Below are positions 8,047 to 19,114 of a stretch of DNA of 40,178 bases, piece by piece; position 1 is the stretch's first letter; the number at the start of each line of letters is the position of its first letter. The position numbers and the translations under genes were made by a program. The notes beneath the pieces are model-generated. The model searched no databases, was not told the origin of the DNA, and worked only from the letters and a program-made list of their open reading frames with translations. Source of the stretch: Gemmatimonadota bacterium (GTDB lineage: Bacteria > Gemmatimonadota > Gemmatimonadetes > Longimicrobiales > Gaopeijiaceae); contig QJYK01000268.1 in the NCBI GenBank assembly GCA_003248075.1, positions 1-40,178 on the forward strand. Reading direction: 5' to 3'.

Positions 8047-10085
8047 TAAAGGAACGGTCGAAGCCGGGGCTCGACGGAGAGAATCACCTCCCAGCGCCCG
8101 TCCCGAAGGCCACGAGCGAAATCGAGGCGGAGGACCTCCCAGGCCAGCGAGAAGCCGGAGCCCGCCGACAGCCGCGGCCCGTCGGTGTCACCGGTGCTCC
8201 AGCCGATCGGAAGGTGGTCGGTGTCGGCGAGGTGGGTGGCGCCGACCGCGGCGAACGTCCGGAGCCCGAGCCAGGGGCGGATCAGGGGATAGGTCCCCTC
8301 CGCGCGCAGGAGCCAGAAGGCCCTCCCCTGAAACCCTCGCACACCGTAGCCGGGGAGCGTGCCTGCGCCGCCGATCAGGAAGCGAGCCTGGGGCGGGGCT
8401 CCGGCTGACGTCCAGCCCGCATCCCCGCGGATGCTGCCACGTGGATTGGCACCACCCGGTCCCAACTCCCATTCGGCGGAGCCGAGCAGGGTCGCGAACC
8501 GGCGGCCGTCGAGGGCGGCTGCCGACGCGGAAACGCCCCCCCTGCCGCGCCACGGGAGTCGAACGGGCGCGGACACCCGGAACGCGGCGAGGACCCCATC
8601 GTCGACGGGAAGAACGGGACGGAAGTCGCCGTCGACCGAGAGCGACGCGGATCGATGTTGTTCGAGAATGAGATCCAGCTCGAGGCCCGAGCCGGGCTGC
8701 GGCCCCCGTAGACCCAGGCGGGCGCCGCGAGCGAAGAAGGGATCCAGGAAGTCCTCATCGAAGAACATGCCGCTCAGCGTCCCCAGGAGCCGCGCATTGG
8801 CCGGGAGCGGCCCGATGTCCCGCAACTGGTCCCAGTACGCCTCGAAGACCGGTACGACACGATTCGGTGGGCCGACTGCAGAGAAGGAAAGGGAAGGCCT
8901 TTTCCGGGAGAACGCGTACCCTCCTGCGAGGCGCAGCTCGGAGGCCGTACCCGCTCGGAGGTTGAGGCCCGCGCCCAGGAAGAGGCCCTCGGCGCGGTCG
9001 TAACGAAGCACGTCCGAGGCCGAGGGGAGGTGTAACCGAAGCGGCGCGAGCCCGCTCAATGCCCGGTTCGCCACGATCTCACGCGCGCGGGCGCGCACCT
9101 CCTCGAGGGGAGGCGGGGTGGAGAGGCCCTCTTCCTCGAGGTCGTCGAAGAGCCCCCGTTCGAATGGAAACGCCCGCCGCTCGGCCTCGGGTGCGGCGGT
9201 CACACGCGGGCGGGGGAACGAGGCTTCGGGGCTCTGGTCGTTGAACTCGTACCCGTCGATCTCGAAGCGACCCCGGATCACGCTGCCGGCCAGAAAGTCG
9301 AGTTGTGGCATCTCTCTCCGCAATTCGACCTGCTGGTGGTACGGCAGCCAGTGCCTGGACTCCCAGAGGGAGTTGTCGAGGGAGATGCGGATATAGTCGA
9401 GGTAAGGATCGACGTACGAAGAGGGCGTGAACGTGAAGAGCATTCGTACGATCGCGGCGTTGGCACGGTCGACGTAGACCGAGCCGATGAAGCCCGGACG
9501 GTCGGGATCCTTGGGGCGCACACGCACCTCGTAGACCCTCACCTCCCGATCGTCTCCACCGTAGCGGATGCTCAACGAGTCGGAGAGGCTGTAGTCGTAG
9601 ACCGAAGGTCCGCCGGACGCCATCGGGTGGACGACCTCGGACACCTCGTCGCCGTCCCCGAGCCGGATGCGGTCCCCGAAATCGTCCTGTACCACGGTGA
9701 GATGGTCGAGGTGGTAGCGGATGTTGGTGGGCAGGAGCTTCTCGTCCCTGAGGCCCAGGATCCGCTGGCTGGTGCGGCTCGGGGCCTGCCACGCGATCTC
9801 CAGTGCGATCTGGTCCGCCTTGACGAGCGTGCGCTCGTCCGAGTCGGGCCGGTCGACGAAGAAGTACACGTACCCTCGGGCCTGGGCGCGGTAGGACCGG
9901 AAGGTGGAATCGACCACCACGGACTGCCTGAGCTGACGTGCTCGCCCGACGAGCTCCATAACGCGCTCGTCGTTCCATTCCTCCGGTGCCTGCCCGAGGC
10001 CGACTGCGGGGGTCGCCAAGCTCGCCGCCCAAAACCCCGAGGCCCACACCAGTGAGGCACGGCAGAGGGGTGTGGGAGGCTTCAA
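8046..10085 (-). CDS. Secreted protein with C-terminal Omp85-like outer-membrane beta-barrel
   Basis: Predicted outer-membrane protein of unknown function, 679 residues. I place the start at TTG 10085: GGGAG lies about seven bases upstream, and this start yields a clean signal peptide (MKPPTPLCRASLVWASGFWA, then cleavage near VGLGQA). Residues about 35-300 form a beta-rich soluble domain with alternating charged and hydrophobic strands (FRSYRAQARGYVYFFVD, IGSVYVDRANAAIVRMLFTF), reminiscent of lipoprotein-carrier or DUF5686-like folds. The C-terminal half is a run of amphipathic strands with the Omp85 loop-6 signature VRGF near residue 582 (GTLPGYGVRGFQG) and ends in a hydrophobic strand with Phe-Leu. 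The frame is open further upstream into the sigma-factor gene, but that part has no protein character. It follows the sigma-factor gene by about 90 bases. A role in lipid or protein transport is only inferred from the barrel type. Confidence 0.78.
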   Translation of the reverse strand: MKPPTPLCRASLVWASGFWAASLATPAVGLGQAPEEWNDERVMELVGRARQLRQSVVVDSTFRSYRAQARGYVYFFVDRPDSDERTLVKADQIALEIAWQAPSRTSQRILGLRDEKLLPTNIRYHLDHLTVVQDDFGDRIRLGDGDEVSEVVHPMASGGPSVYDYSLSDSLSIRYGGDDREVRVYEVRVRPKDPDRPGFIGSVYVDRANAAIVRMLFTFTPSSYVDPYLDYIRISLDNSLWESRHWLPYHQQVELRREMPQLDFLAGSVIRGRFEIDGYEFNDQSPEASFPRPRVTAAPEAERRAFPFERGLFDDLEEEGLSTPPPLEEVRARAREIVANRALSGLAPLRLHLPSASDVLRYDRAEGLFLGAGLNLRAGTASELRLAGGYAFSRKRPSLSFSAVGPPNRVVPVFEAYWDQLRDIGPLPANARLLGTLSGMFFDEDFLDPFFARGARLGLRGPQPGSGLELDLILEQHRSASLSVDGDFRPVLPVDDGVLAAFRVSAPVRLPWRGRGGVSASAAALDGRRFATLLGSAEWELGPGGANPRGSIRGDAGWTSAGAPPQARFLIGGAGTLPGYGVRGFQGRAFWLLRAEGTYPLIRPWLGLRTFAAVGATHLADTDHLPIGWSTGDTDGPRLSAGSGFSLAWEVLRLDFARGLRDGRWEVILSVEPRLRPFL

Positions 10086-10156
10086 CCGGGGCTCCCGGGT
10101 GTTGGGAGGGTCGCGGGGTGGTACGCCTCCCGCGTAGGACCGGTTCCCCGAGAGGT

Positions 10157-10174
10157 GCGCCGCGGACGCGGCGC
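10157..10174 (-). terminator. Small hairpin after the sigma-factor stop
   Basis: GCGCCGCG (10157-10164) and CGCGGCGC (10167-10174) form a perfect inverted repeat only two bases beyond the sigma-factor stop codon. The two-base centre means a few pairs must open to form a loop, and there is no T-run. It could attenuate transcription into the barrel gene; weak evidence. Confidence 0.25.
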
Positions 10175-10176
10175 GA

Positions 10177-11037
10177 TCAGTTAGCGGTCCAGAAGCCCGA
10201 GAGCGAGTCTCCGTGGGGGCTTTCGCGCAGCTTCTCGAACGCTCGGTTCCGGATCTGCCGGATCCGCTCGCGGGTGACGCCGAGCAGCGACCCGATCTCC
10301 TCGAGCGTCCGCTCCTCACCGTCGTCGAGCCCGTAGTACAGGTACAGGATCTTGCGCTCCCGTTCGGTGAGGTAGGTCTCGAACATGTGCTCCAGGAACT
10401 CACGCCGTGCCATGGCTTCGACGTCTTCCTCGATGTCCGATCCCTCGGCTCCGGAGAAGCGCTCCCCGAAGCTGGCGCTGTCCCGGTCTCCGCGGTCGAT
10501 GGGCGCATCGAGGCTGAGCTCCGAGGCCGCCACACGGCGCAGCGCCCGGATCGTGTCCAGGGGCTCGCCCATCTCCTCGGCGATCTCCTGGTCCGTGGGC
10601 GAGCGACCCAGCTGCTGGGTGAGCAGCGTGTCCGTCCGACTCAGTCGCGCGAGATTGGAGTTCTGGTTGAGCGGGATGCGAACCGAGCGTGTCTGCTCCG
10701 CCAAGGCCTGGAGCACGGTCTGACGGATCCACCACACGGCGTAGGAGATGAACTTCACGCCCTTGTCCGGATCGAACTTCTTGACCGCCTTCAGGAGCCC
10801 TTCGTTGCCGATGCAGACGAGCTCGGCGAGCCCGAGGCCACGCCCCTGGTACTTCTTCACGTACGAGATGACGAAGCGGAGGTTGGCGGTCACCAAGCGC
10901 TCCGCGGCCTCCTTGTCGCCCTCGCGGGCCCGGCGGGCGAGCTCACGCTCCTCCCGGGGATCCTGAATGAGGGGATATTTCTCCACGTCCTGCAGGTACT
11001 GGTCGAACGAATCCAGGCCACGTGAGGGAGAGAACAT
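10177..11037 (-). CDS. RNA polymerase sigma-70 family factor, short RpoD type
   Basis: Promoter-recognition subunit of RNA polymerase, 286 residues. Region 1.2 (about 9-42, starting DSFDQYLQDVEKYPLI) is followed by region 2 with LVTANLRFVISYVKKYQGRG and FISYAVWWIRQ (core binding and -10 recognition), region 3 (about 125-200) and region 4 with the helix-turn-helix TLEEIGSLLGVTRERIRQI near the C-terminus. Region 1.1 is absent, as in the short primary sigma factors known from Bacteroidota and relatives; the QTRSVRIPLNQN motif after region 2 is also typical of that group. It therefore may be the housekeeping factor or an RpoS/SigA-like paralogue; the window cannot decide. ATG 11037 is preceded by GAGGAA at 11 bases. 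It has its own near-consensus promoter at 11172-11199. Confidence 0.95.
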   Translation of the reverse strand: MFSPSRGLDSFDQYLQDVEKYPLIQDPREERELARRAREGDKEAAERLVTANLRFVISYVKKYQGRGLGLAELVCIGNEGLLKAVKKFDPDKGVKFISYAVWWIRQTVLQALAEQTRSVRIPLNQNSNLARLSRTDTLLTQQLGRSPTDQEIAEEMGEPLDTIRALRRVAASELSLDAPIDRGDRDSASFGERFSGAEGSDIEEDVEAMARREFLEHMFETYLTERERKILYLYYGLDDGEERTLEEIGSLLGVTRERIRQIRNRAFEKLRESPHGDSLSGFWTAN

Positions 11038-11171
11038 CCGTTTGTTCGTTCCTCGACTTAGGACTCAGGGGACCCGACCGGAGGCTTCGCATGGAGCCCC
11101 GCGTGACTCCACGATCTGCTCCCTGTCGGCAGGAGGTGGTCTTTCCGGTTGGGCGGCGGGGCGAGCGTCAA

Positions 11172-11199
11172 GTTATAAAAGCCTGTTTCCGGGTGTCAA
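11172..11199 (-). promoter_or_regulatory. Near-consensus sigma-70 promoter of the sigma-factor gene
   Basis: Read on the minus strand, TTGACA (11194-11199) and TATAAC (11172-11177) are separated by 16 bases: the -35 is perfect and the -10 matches in five of six positions. Transcription would start near 11165 and leave a leader of about 125 bases. The surrounding AT-rich patch stands out against the GC-rich background. Confidence 0.72.
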
Positions 11200-11260
11200 A
11201 GGTTTTGTGCGGATTCGGAAACATTTGTTGCCTCCCAGTCGGGCGACCGCGGCGGAACGA

Positions 11261-12262
11261 CTACCCTGTCTGCGGGGCCCGGTTCCCGGAAAACTCCTGG
11301 AACTCGGCCTTGAGGCTCTCTGTTCCCGGCCCACCGAGACCGAAGTAGAGGTTGCAGGGGGCCACGCCTTTCAGTGGCACCCGCCGAAAGAAGGCGCTCT
11401 GTGACACCCCGAGGACAGTCAGGCGGTCCAGATGTACTTTCCGGGCTCTTCGCCAGCGCCGGTACAGGAAGAGCCGCGCACCGCCCCGGACCACCACCCA
11501 GCCGGTCACGAACAGCTGGGCGCCCGGCAGTCGGTGGGCTCCGGCTACGGCGCCCCTCGGCCTTCCACTCGCGGGCGTCACGTCCGCCGCCAACGCCTCG
11601 CGCACCCACCCGGGAAATGCCTCGGGGTCGTCCCACCGGGGCTGACCGATGGTCGTCCACGCCCGGGACCAGATCAGCCTCACCGCGAACGCGAACGCCC
11701 GTATCTGCGATCCGGCCACGCGCCCGCCCGCGAGCAGCGCGAGGCATCCCAACGCGAAGGCCCATTCGGGATGGTCGAGCGTGAGCACCACGGTGCCCAG
11801 CACGAGGACGTCTTCGAGGAGGGCGACGAGAAGCAGGTTGGGATGACTCGCCCCATCGAACCAGAACAGGACGCCCCCACCCGTACGCACCGCGTGGGCT
11901 CCCGAAGCGAGCGCGGCCGCGACAGCCGCTCCCGCCACGACCGACTCGGCCGGCCGCCCATCCAGGAGCAACAGGCACAGGAGCGCGCCGGAGAGAGGCC
12001 GAATGATCGCGTGGAAGGCGTTCCACACGAGCGCGGCCGTGCGCCAGCGCTCTGCGAGTCCCTCGAGCAGGTAGGCGCCTCCGACGATCGTCAGGATCGA
12101 CGGCGAGGCCAGGTCCCCGAGCGCGCCGGGCAACACCTCCCACCAGCCGACGTGGGAAGCGAGCCCGAGGAGAAACAGCGTCAGGTAGAGGTCGATCCCC
12201 GCCGCGAGGGCGAGAGGTACGAGCGAGAGCAACTCGGTCGGGATCGCCTGCAGCCAGCTCAC
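11261..12262 (-). CDS. DUF4126-family membrane protein with C-terminal extension
   Basis: Integral membrane protein of unknown function, 333 residues. The first about 190 residues match the DUF4126 pattern: LALAAGIDLYLTLFLLGLAS, a conserved AFHAIIRPLSGALL segment and several further hydrophobic helices (VVAGAAVAAALASGAHAVR, LVALLEDVLVLGTVVLTL). A soluble tail of roughly 120 residues follows, rich in Trp, Arg and Pro, which I do not recognise. The start is GTG 12262, sixteen bases after the stop of the metal-exporter gene; it gives VSWLQAIPTELLSLVPL at the N-terminus, right where the family begins. The open frame extends further upstream, but that part overlaps the exporter gene and is not protein-like. 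Close packing suggests one transcript with the two upstream minus-strand genes. Confidence 0.75.
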   Translation of the reverse strand: MSWLQAIPTELLSLVPLALAAGIDLYLTLFLLGLASHVGWWEVLPGALGDLASPSILTIVGGAYLLEGLAERWRTAALVWNAFHAIIRPLSGALLCLLLLDGRPAESVVAGAAVAAALASGAHAVRTGGGVLFWFDGASHPNLLLVALLEDVLVLGTVVLTLDHPEWAFALGCLALLAGGRVAGSQIRAFAFAVRLIWSRAWTTIGQPRWDDPEAFPGWVREALAADVTPASGRPRGAVAGAHRLPGAQLFVTGWVVVRGGARLFLYRRWRRARKVHLDRLTVLGVSQSAFFRRVPLKGVAPCNLYFGLGGPGTESLKAEFQEFSGNRAPQTG

Positions 12263-12278
12263 GCCTGCACGTCCCGGC

Positions 12279-13184
12279 TCAACCCCACGGCTCCACGTGG
12301 ACCACCACCTCGCGGGCGCCGAGAGCCTCGGCGATCCTCCGCTCCGCCTCGTCTGCGATCTCGTGCGCCCGCTGCACGTCGAGGTCACGGTCGACGGCGA
12401 TGGTGAGCTCGGCAAAGCGGTCGCCGCGGCGACCGCGCGAGCGGATGCCATACGCCGACCTGACCCCGTGCACGGTCATGGCCAGGGTCTCGATGCGACC
12501 AGGGTCGACCGCTCGGGAGTCGACCAGGACGGGGACCGTCTCACGCACGATCTGCCATCCGGTCAAGGCGATGATCGAGGCCACGAGGATCGTGGCGACA
12601 GGATCTGCGATGGGATACCCGAAGCGTGTAGCGACCAGGCCGGCGAGCACGGCCACGGTGGTCAGAACGTCCGAGCGCGTGTGTGCCGCATCGGCGAGCA
12701 GGAGATCGCTGGCGAGGCGTCGGCCCACCCGCGCCTCGTAGCGCGCGATCGCGAAGCCGGCCACGGCAGAGAAGCTCATCAGCGCGATGGCGATCCCCGG
12801 GACGTCCGCCGAGGGCCCCTGGCCCGACATCAGCCGGATGATCGCCTGCTGCACCAGCTCGAAGACGGTCACCGACAGCACGCCGACCAGCGCGAGGGCA
12901 CCCAGCGTCTCGAACTTGTGGTGTCCGTACGGGTGGTCCTCGTCCGGCTCCAGCGCCGCCAGCCGCGCCAAAGCGAGGGCGAAGATGTTGTTGGTGGCGT
13001 CGAGGGACGAATGGAAGATCTCGGCGACGACCGAAAGGGCATGCGCCAGCCCCCACACGGTGATCTTCACCACGAGCACGCCGATGTTGAGCCAGAGCAC
13101 GCTGCGGAGGACCCGGCGGACTCTTTCGGCTCGATCCCGTGGCGGACCCGCGGAGCGGCCTTCCACGTTCGACGCGGCGCTCAT
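12279..13184 (-). CDS. Cation diffusion facilitator (Zn2+-type metal exporter)
   Basis: Inner-membrane proton-coupled exporter of divalent metals, 301 residues. Six hydrophobic helices are followed by a cytoplasmic metal-binding domain (from about 225, ending VVVHVEPWG). The transport site reads H58xxxD62 in helix 2 (FHSSLDATNN) and H168xxxD172 in helix 5 (DAAHTRSDVL); two His-Asp pairs are the arrangement of zinc-selective ZnT-type members, whereas bacterial YiiP has DxxxD in helix 2. The loop motif DEDHPYGHHKFETLGA is also diagnostic. The ATG at 13184 overlaps the stop of the upstream Omp85-like gene as ATGA, so the two are translationally coupled. Zinc specificity is an inference from the four residues. 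Confidence 0.93.
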   Translation of the reverse strand: MSAASNVEGRSAGPPRDRAERVRRVLRSVLWLNIGVLVVKITVWGLAHALSVVAEIFHSSLDATNNIFALALARLAALEPDEDHPYGHHKFETLGALALVGVLSVTVFELVQQAIIRLMSGQGPSADVPGIAIALMSFSAVAGFAIARYEARVGRRLASDLLLADAAHTRSDVLTTVAVLAGLVATRFGYPIADPVATILVASIIALTGWQIVRETVPVLVDSRAVDPGRIETLAMTVHGVRSAYGIRSRGRRGDRFAELTIAVDRDLDVQRAHEIADEAERRIAEALGAREVVVHVEPWG

Positions 13185-14983
13185 CGCCGCCTGTCCGCCG
13201 TGAATCGGTCCGGCCCGATGTCGTTCCTGCGACTGCGCGCCACCTGAGGGTGCACGAATCCGTAAAGGAGGCCGAGCGGCTCGTGAAGAGTGACCCGGAA
13301 GATCGGCGAGCGCGTGTTCTCGAGTCCCAACGGGACCGCAACGTCGAAGCGGGCGACCCCTCGGGTACCTTCCGGAAAGCCGACGCGGAGGCCGATTCCC
13401 ACGGTTCCCTTCCAGCGTGAGTCCGTGCCGAAAGGTACCGCCCCCGCCCAGACCCGACCCGACTCCGCGAAGATGGTGAGGCCCAGGTCCATGACGTCGG
13501 GGACGGGCCAACGAAGGAAAATGCGATCCTCGATGGTCGCCAGAACGCGGCGGGCCCCGGGAAAGTCTTCGTCGCGAAGTCCGCGCAGGGCCTCGCGCCC
13601 GCCGAGGGTCAGCTGGAACGGGACGGTCGTGGACCACCCGCCCGCTCCGGCGATCCTCACCACGAACGTGTGACCCGGCATCCGTCTGGATCGGAGATAG
13701 GCCAGGACGTCGGCCTCGCCCAGCACGTCGTGCCAACCCTGCTGCGCGGCCGGCCCCGACAGCACCTGCCGACCCTCGATGCTCGCCCGGAGGAAGACGT
13801 AGCTCGAGCCCGGATCGTGGCCGGCGAACACCCGAAGGCGCGAGAACAAGTCGTCGCCTCGGCTCCCCCCCCCGGACAGGCCGTCCACGCCGCGGCCCAG
13901 CGTCAGCCCCAGCTCCGTTCCCAACTGGATGTCCTGGACCCCGTTGAGGTTGTCCAAACCGGAGGCGCGCCGGAATCGTAGATTGCGCTGTCCAACGAAG
14001 ACGTTCACGCGGGTGGCCGCGCGGCTGGCCACCTGGTCGACGATCCTCTCGCCGATGTCGGACTGGGCCGGCTCCGCGTTCGCGAAGTCGTTACCCCGCG
14101 CCAGCTCGAGCCCGTCGGGGAACCCCGCGTACTCCACCTCTTCCCGAGAGACCCCCATGCCGAGGAGGGTGAGGTTGCCGGGCCGCCCCAGGCGTCCGGC
14201 GAACGAGAGCTCGAAGCGCTCGTCCTGAAGCGGCAGGAGCAGGTGGGTGGACTCGCCCAGCTCGCCGCCGGTCGAGTACGGGAAGAGATCGTCGCGCTTG
14301 CCGTAGACCTGGCGGAACGCGAAGCGGCCGACTTCTCCCACGAAGGGATAGGCCATGGTCTCGTCGAGGAAGGAGCCCACCCGCGTGCGGCCGGCCGACA
14401 ACCCCACGTCCGTCCGACTCCCGAGCAGGCGCGGGAGTTGGATCTCGCCGCCGACGTCCCGGCGCTCCTTCCGCTGGCGAAGAAAGGCGGAGCCGAGGAT
14501 GCCCTCGCCCGCGAGGTTCTCCTCTGTGATGGACAGGCTCTCGATGTCGACCCCGTCGTCGAAGGACACGCCGACGTTCACCTTGGTCGTCCACTCGTCC
14601 TGGGTGTCGACCACCACCTGCTTCGACCCGTCGGGTGTGTCGACCGCGAAGACGTCCGCGCGCGAGAAGAAGCCGTACCCCCGGAGGATTCGCCCGGACT
14701 CCTCGATGAGGAGCGGGTCGAAACAGTCGCCCTCCCGGAAGAGTAGCTCGCGTCGGATGAATCCTTCGCGCGTTTTGACGTGGAGGGCGTTCGCGATTCG
14801 GTAGACGCCGCCGAAGATGCCCAGCCCTTCGAGCTGATCCGGGTCCCAGATCGAGTGGTTGTCGACGAACACGTCCGAGATCGGCCCCTGGGCGCAGGGC
14901 ATCGTCCCGGCTCCGGCATCCGCCTGGGCGGCCAGCGACCCCGAGGTCCCCACCCACGCCGCGAGGACGGCGGCCGCGGCCAT
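13181..14983 (-). CDS. Omp85/BamA-TamA-like outer-membrane protein with one POTRA domain
   Basis: Predicted outer-membrane barrel, 600 residues. After an N-terminal export segment ending about SLAAQA there is a single POTRA-like domain (about 34-130: [12 protein letters not shown], then [16 protein letters not shown] and [12 protein letters not shown]) and then a 16-strand-type barrel. The Omp85 loop-6 motif appears as LRGLRD at 466-471 within [18 protein letters not shown]. BamA has five POTRA domains and TamA three, so this is a short relative resembling surface-antigen/TPS-type proteins; the substrate is unknown. An unusual basic tail of about 30 residues follows the last predicted strand. 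The ATG at 14983 gives a signal without a positive charge, so a start slightly upstream is possible. It is first in a minus-strand unit, overlapping the metal-exporter gene by four bases. Confidence 0.82.
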   Translation of the reverse strand: MAAAAVLAAWVGTSGSLAAQADAGAGTMPCAQGPISDVFVDNHSIWDPDQLEGLGIFGGVYRIANALHVKTREGFIRRELLFREGDCFDPLLIEESGRILRGYGFFSRADVFAVDTPDGSKQVVVDTQDEWTTKVNVGVSFDDGVDIESLSITEENLAGEGILGSAFLRQRKERRDVGGEIQLPRLLGSRTDVGLSAGRTRVGSFLDETMAYPFVGEVGRFAFRQVYGKRDDLFPYSTGGELGESTHLLLPLQDERFELSFAGRLGRPGNLTLLGMGVSREEVEYAGFPDGLELARGNDFANAEPAQSDIGERIVDQVASRAATRVNVFVGQRNLRFRRASGLDNLNGVQDIQLGTELGLTLGRGVDGLSGGGSRGDDLFSRLRVFAGHDPGSSYVFLRASIEGRQVLSGPAAQQGWHDVLGEADVLAYLRSRRMPGHTFVVRIAGAGGWSTTVPFQLTLGGREALRGLRDEDFPGARRVLATIEDRIFLRWPVPDVMDLGLTIFAESGRVWAGAVPFGTDSRWKGTVGIGLRVGFPEGTRGVARFDVAVPLGLENTRSPIFRVTLHEPLGLLYGFVHPQVARSRRNDIGPDRFTADRRR

Positions 14984-15077
14984 GGCTCTGGGGCCTGCGA
15001 GCGTGGTGGCTCGAATGGGGTCCTCCGAAGGCCGAGGTCGGCTTGGGGTGAGGGTAATCTACCTGCGTGCGGGGGGT

Positions 15078-15107
15078 TTGACATGGCCTCCGCCGCCTCT
15101 CTAACGT
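15078..15107 (+). promoter_or_regulatory. Candidate promoter of the malic-enzyme gene
   Basis: A perfect TTGACA (15078-15083) is followed after 18 bases by TAACGT (15102-15107), which matches TATAAT at only three positions. It would produce a leader of about 30 bases before ATG 15145. It sits in the 160-base gap between divergent genes. Confidence 0.4.
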
Positions 15108-15144
15108 CCAGGCTCCTCCACGATCCCGACGAACGGAAACCCCC

Positions 15145-17412
<2,268 letters not shown>

Positions 17413-17444
17413 CGACAGGCTCGAACCGACGTCACGAGCCGTCG
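17413..17444 (+). terminator. Hairpin directly after the malic-enzyme stop
   Basis: GGCTCG (17418-17423) pairs with CGAGCC (17435-17440) over an 11-base loop, and CGAC (17413-17416) with GTCG (17441-17444) extends the stem past a single bulged A. No T-run follows. It may terminate or partly separate the malic-enzyme and PEP-carboxykinase messages. Confidence 0.35.
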
Positions 17445-17523
17445 CCGACGATGCCGACCACACAGCGCGAGCCGTTGAGCAGAGAGCGGCCCGGCGCATG
17501 ATCTAGAAGGGGGATGCACCCGG

Positions 17524-19104
17524 ATGTCCACCCGTTTCGGCCTGGATGAGCATGGTCTCGAGCCGAGGGGGGAGGTGTATTGGAACCTCTCTCCAGCCCG
17601 CCTTTACGAAGACGCGTTCGCCAGGGGCGATGGGCGTCTCGCGCACATGGGCGCGATCGCCGCGACCACGGTGCCGCACACGGGTCGCTCCCCGAACGAC
17701 AAGTTCATCGTGCGTGACGAGACTACGGAGGGCGTCGTCGACTGGGGCGCTGTCAACGTCCCCATGACGCCGGAGCACTATGACGCACTCCGCGCGGACG
17801 TCGTGACGTATTTGGACGGGCAGGACCTCTACGTGCGAGACGCGCGCGCCGGTGCGGACGACGCTTTCGGGATCAACGTGCGGGTGGTCAGCGAGAGCCC
17901 GTGGCACTCGTTGTTCGCCTACAACATGTTCCTGCGCCCGTCGGCCGAGGAGCTGGCGACCCTGCGGCCCGACTTCACCGTCCTGCATGCTCCCCACCTG
18001 AAGGCAGACCCCGCACGACACGGGACCCGCTCGGAGACGTTCATCGTGGCGAACTTCTCCGCCCGCGAGGTCCTCATCGGGGGCACGCGCTACGCCGGCG
18101 AGATAAAGAAATCGATCTTCTCGGTGCTGAACCACATTCTGCCCGATCGTGGTGTCTTCCCCATGCACTGCTCGGCGAACATCGGGCCCGACGGTGACGT
18201 CGCACTCTTCTTCGGGCTGTCGGGGACGGGGAAGACGACGTTGTCCGCCGATCCCGAGCGTGGCCTGATCGGGGACGACGAGCACGGATGGAGCGTGAAC
18301 GGCGTCTTCAACTTCGAGGGTGGCTGCTACGCGAAGACCATAAACCTTTCCAGGGAAGGCGAGCCCGAGATCTACCAAGCCACCCAGATGTTCGGGACGA
18401 TACTCGAGAACGTCGTCCTCGACGAGGACACGCGCGAGATCGATTTCGAGGACGGCTCGATCACCGAGAACACCAGGGCATCCTATCCGATCGAGTACAT
18501 CCCGAACGCCGTCCTCGCAGGCAGGGGCGGCGTGCCCAGGAACGTGGTATTCCTCACGGCCGACGCGTACGGGGTTCTCCCCCCGATCTCCAGGCTGACG
18601 CCGGAGCAGGCGATGTACCACTTCCTGTCTGGCTACACCGCGAAGCTCGCCGGGACGGAAAGGGGGGTCACCGAGCCCCGGGCGGCGTTCAGCACCTGCT
18701 TCGGCGCCCCCTTCCTACCCCGTCACCCGAGCGTCTACGCCGGGATGCTCGGAGACAAGCTGCGTGAGGGAGCCGTTAAGGTTTGGCTGGTGAACACCGG
18801 TTGGACGGGAGGGCCTTTCGGCACCGGGAAGCGCATGTCGCTGCGCCACACGCGTGCCATGGTCAAGGCGGCTTTGGCGGGCAGTCTCGACGATGTCCCG
18901 ACCGCGACGGACCCCGTGTTCGGCCTTCACGTACCCACAGCCGTGCCTGGAGTACCCGACGAGGTGCTGGAGCCGCGTGCGACCTGGGTGGATCGGGAAG
19001 CGTACGACGCGCAGGCCGCGAAGCTCGCCGACATGTTCAAGAAGAACTTCGAGCGCTTCGCGGCTCAGGTACCCGACGCGGTGCGCGCGGCGGGTCCGCG
19101 CTGA
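17524..19104 (+). CDS. pckA: Phosphoenolpyruvate carboxykinase (ATP)
   Basis: Converts oxaloacetate and ATP to phosphoenolpyruvate, CO2 and ADP, the entry step of gluconeogenesis; it can run in reverse as an anaplerotic reaction. The 526-residue length is typical for the ATP-dependent family. Visible hallmarks are the substrate-binding [10 protein letters not shown], the metal- and oxaloacetate-site region [15 protein letters not shown], the P-loop [14 protein letters not shown] from residue 231, and the [19 protein letters not shown] segment. ATG 17524 follows an AAGGGGG patch about ten bases upstream. It lies 111 bases after the malic-enzyme gene, and only ten bases separate its stop from the TTG start of a chromate-type transporter, suggesting co-translation of that pair. 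Confidence 0.97.
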   Translation: MSTRFGLDEHGLEPRGEVYWNLSPARLYEDAFARGDGRLAHMGAIAATTVPHTGRSPNDKFIVRDETTEGVVDWGAVNVPMTPEHYDALRADVVTYLDGQDLYVRDARAGADDAFGINVRVVSESPWHSLFAYNMFLRPSAEELATLRPDFTVLHAPHLKADPARHGTRSETFIVANFSAREVLIGGTRYAGEIKKSIFSVLNHILPDRGVFPMHCSANIGPDGDVALFFGLSGTGKTTLSADPERGLIGDDEHGWSVNGVFNFEGGCYAKTINLSREGEPEIYQATQMFGTILENVVLDEDTREIDFEDGSITENTRASYPIEYIPNAVLAGRGGVPRNVVFLTADAYGVLPPISRLTPEQAMYHFLSGYTAKLAGTERGVTEPRAAFSTCFGAPFLPRHPSVYAGMLGDKLREGAVKVWLVNTGWTGGPFGTGKRMSLRHTRAMVKAALAGSLDDVPTATDPVFGLHVPTAVPGVPDEVLEPRATWVDREAYDAQAAKLADMFKKNFERFAAQVPDAVRAAGPR

Positions 19105-19114
19105 CCTCTACCCG

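Noticed and set aside
10086-10535. Open minus-strand frame extending the barrel protein into the sigma-factor gene
   Set aside because: It lies antiframe over clear sigma-factor coding sequence; the residues are Arg/Ser-rich shadow sequence, and a good TTG start with signal peptide exists at 10085.
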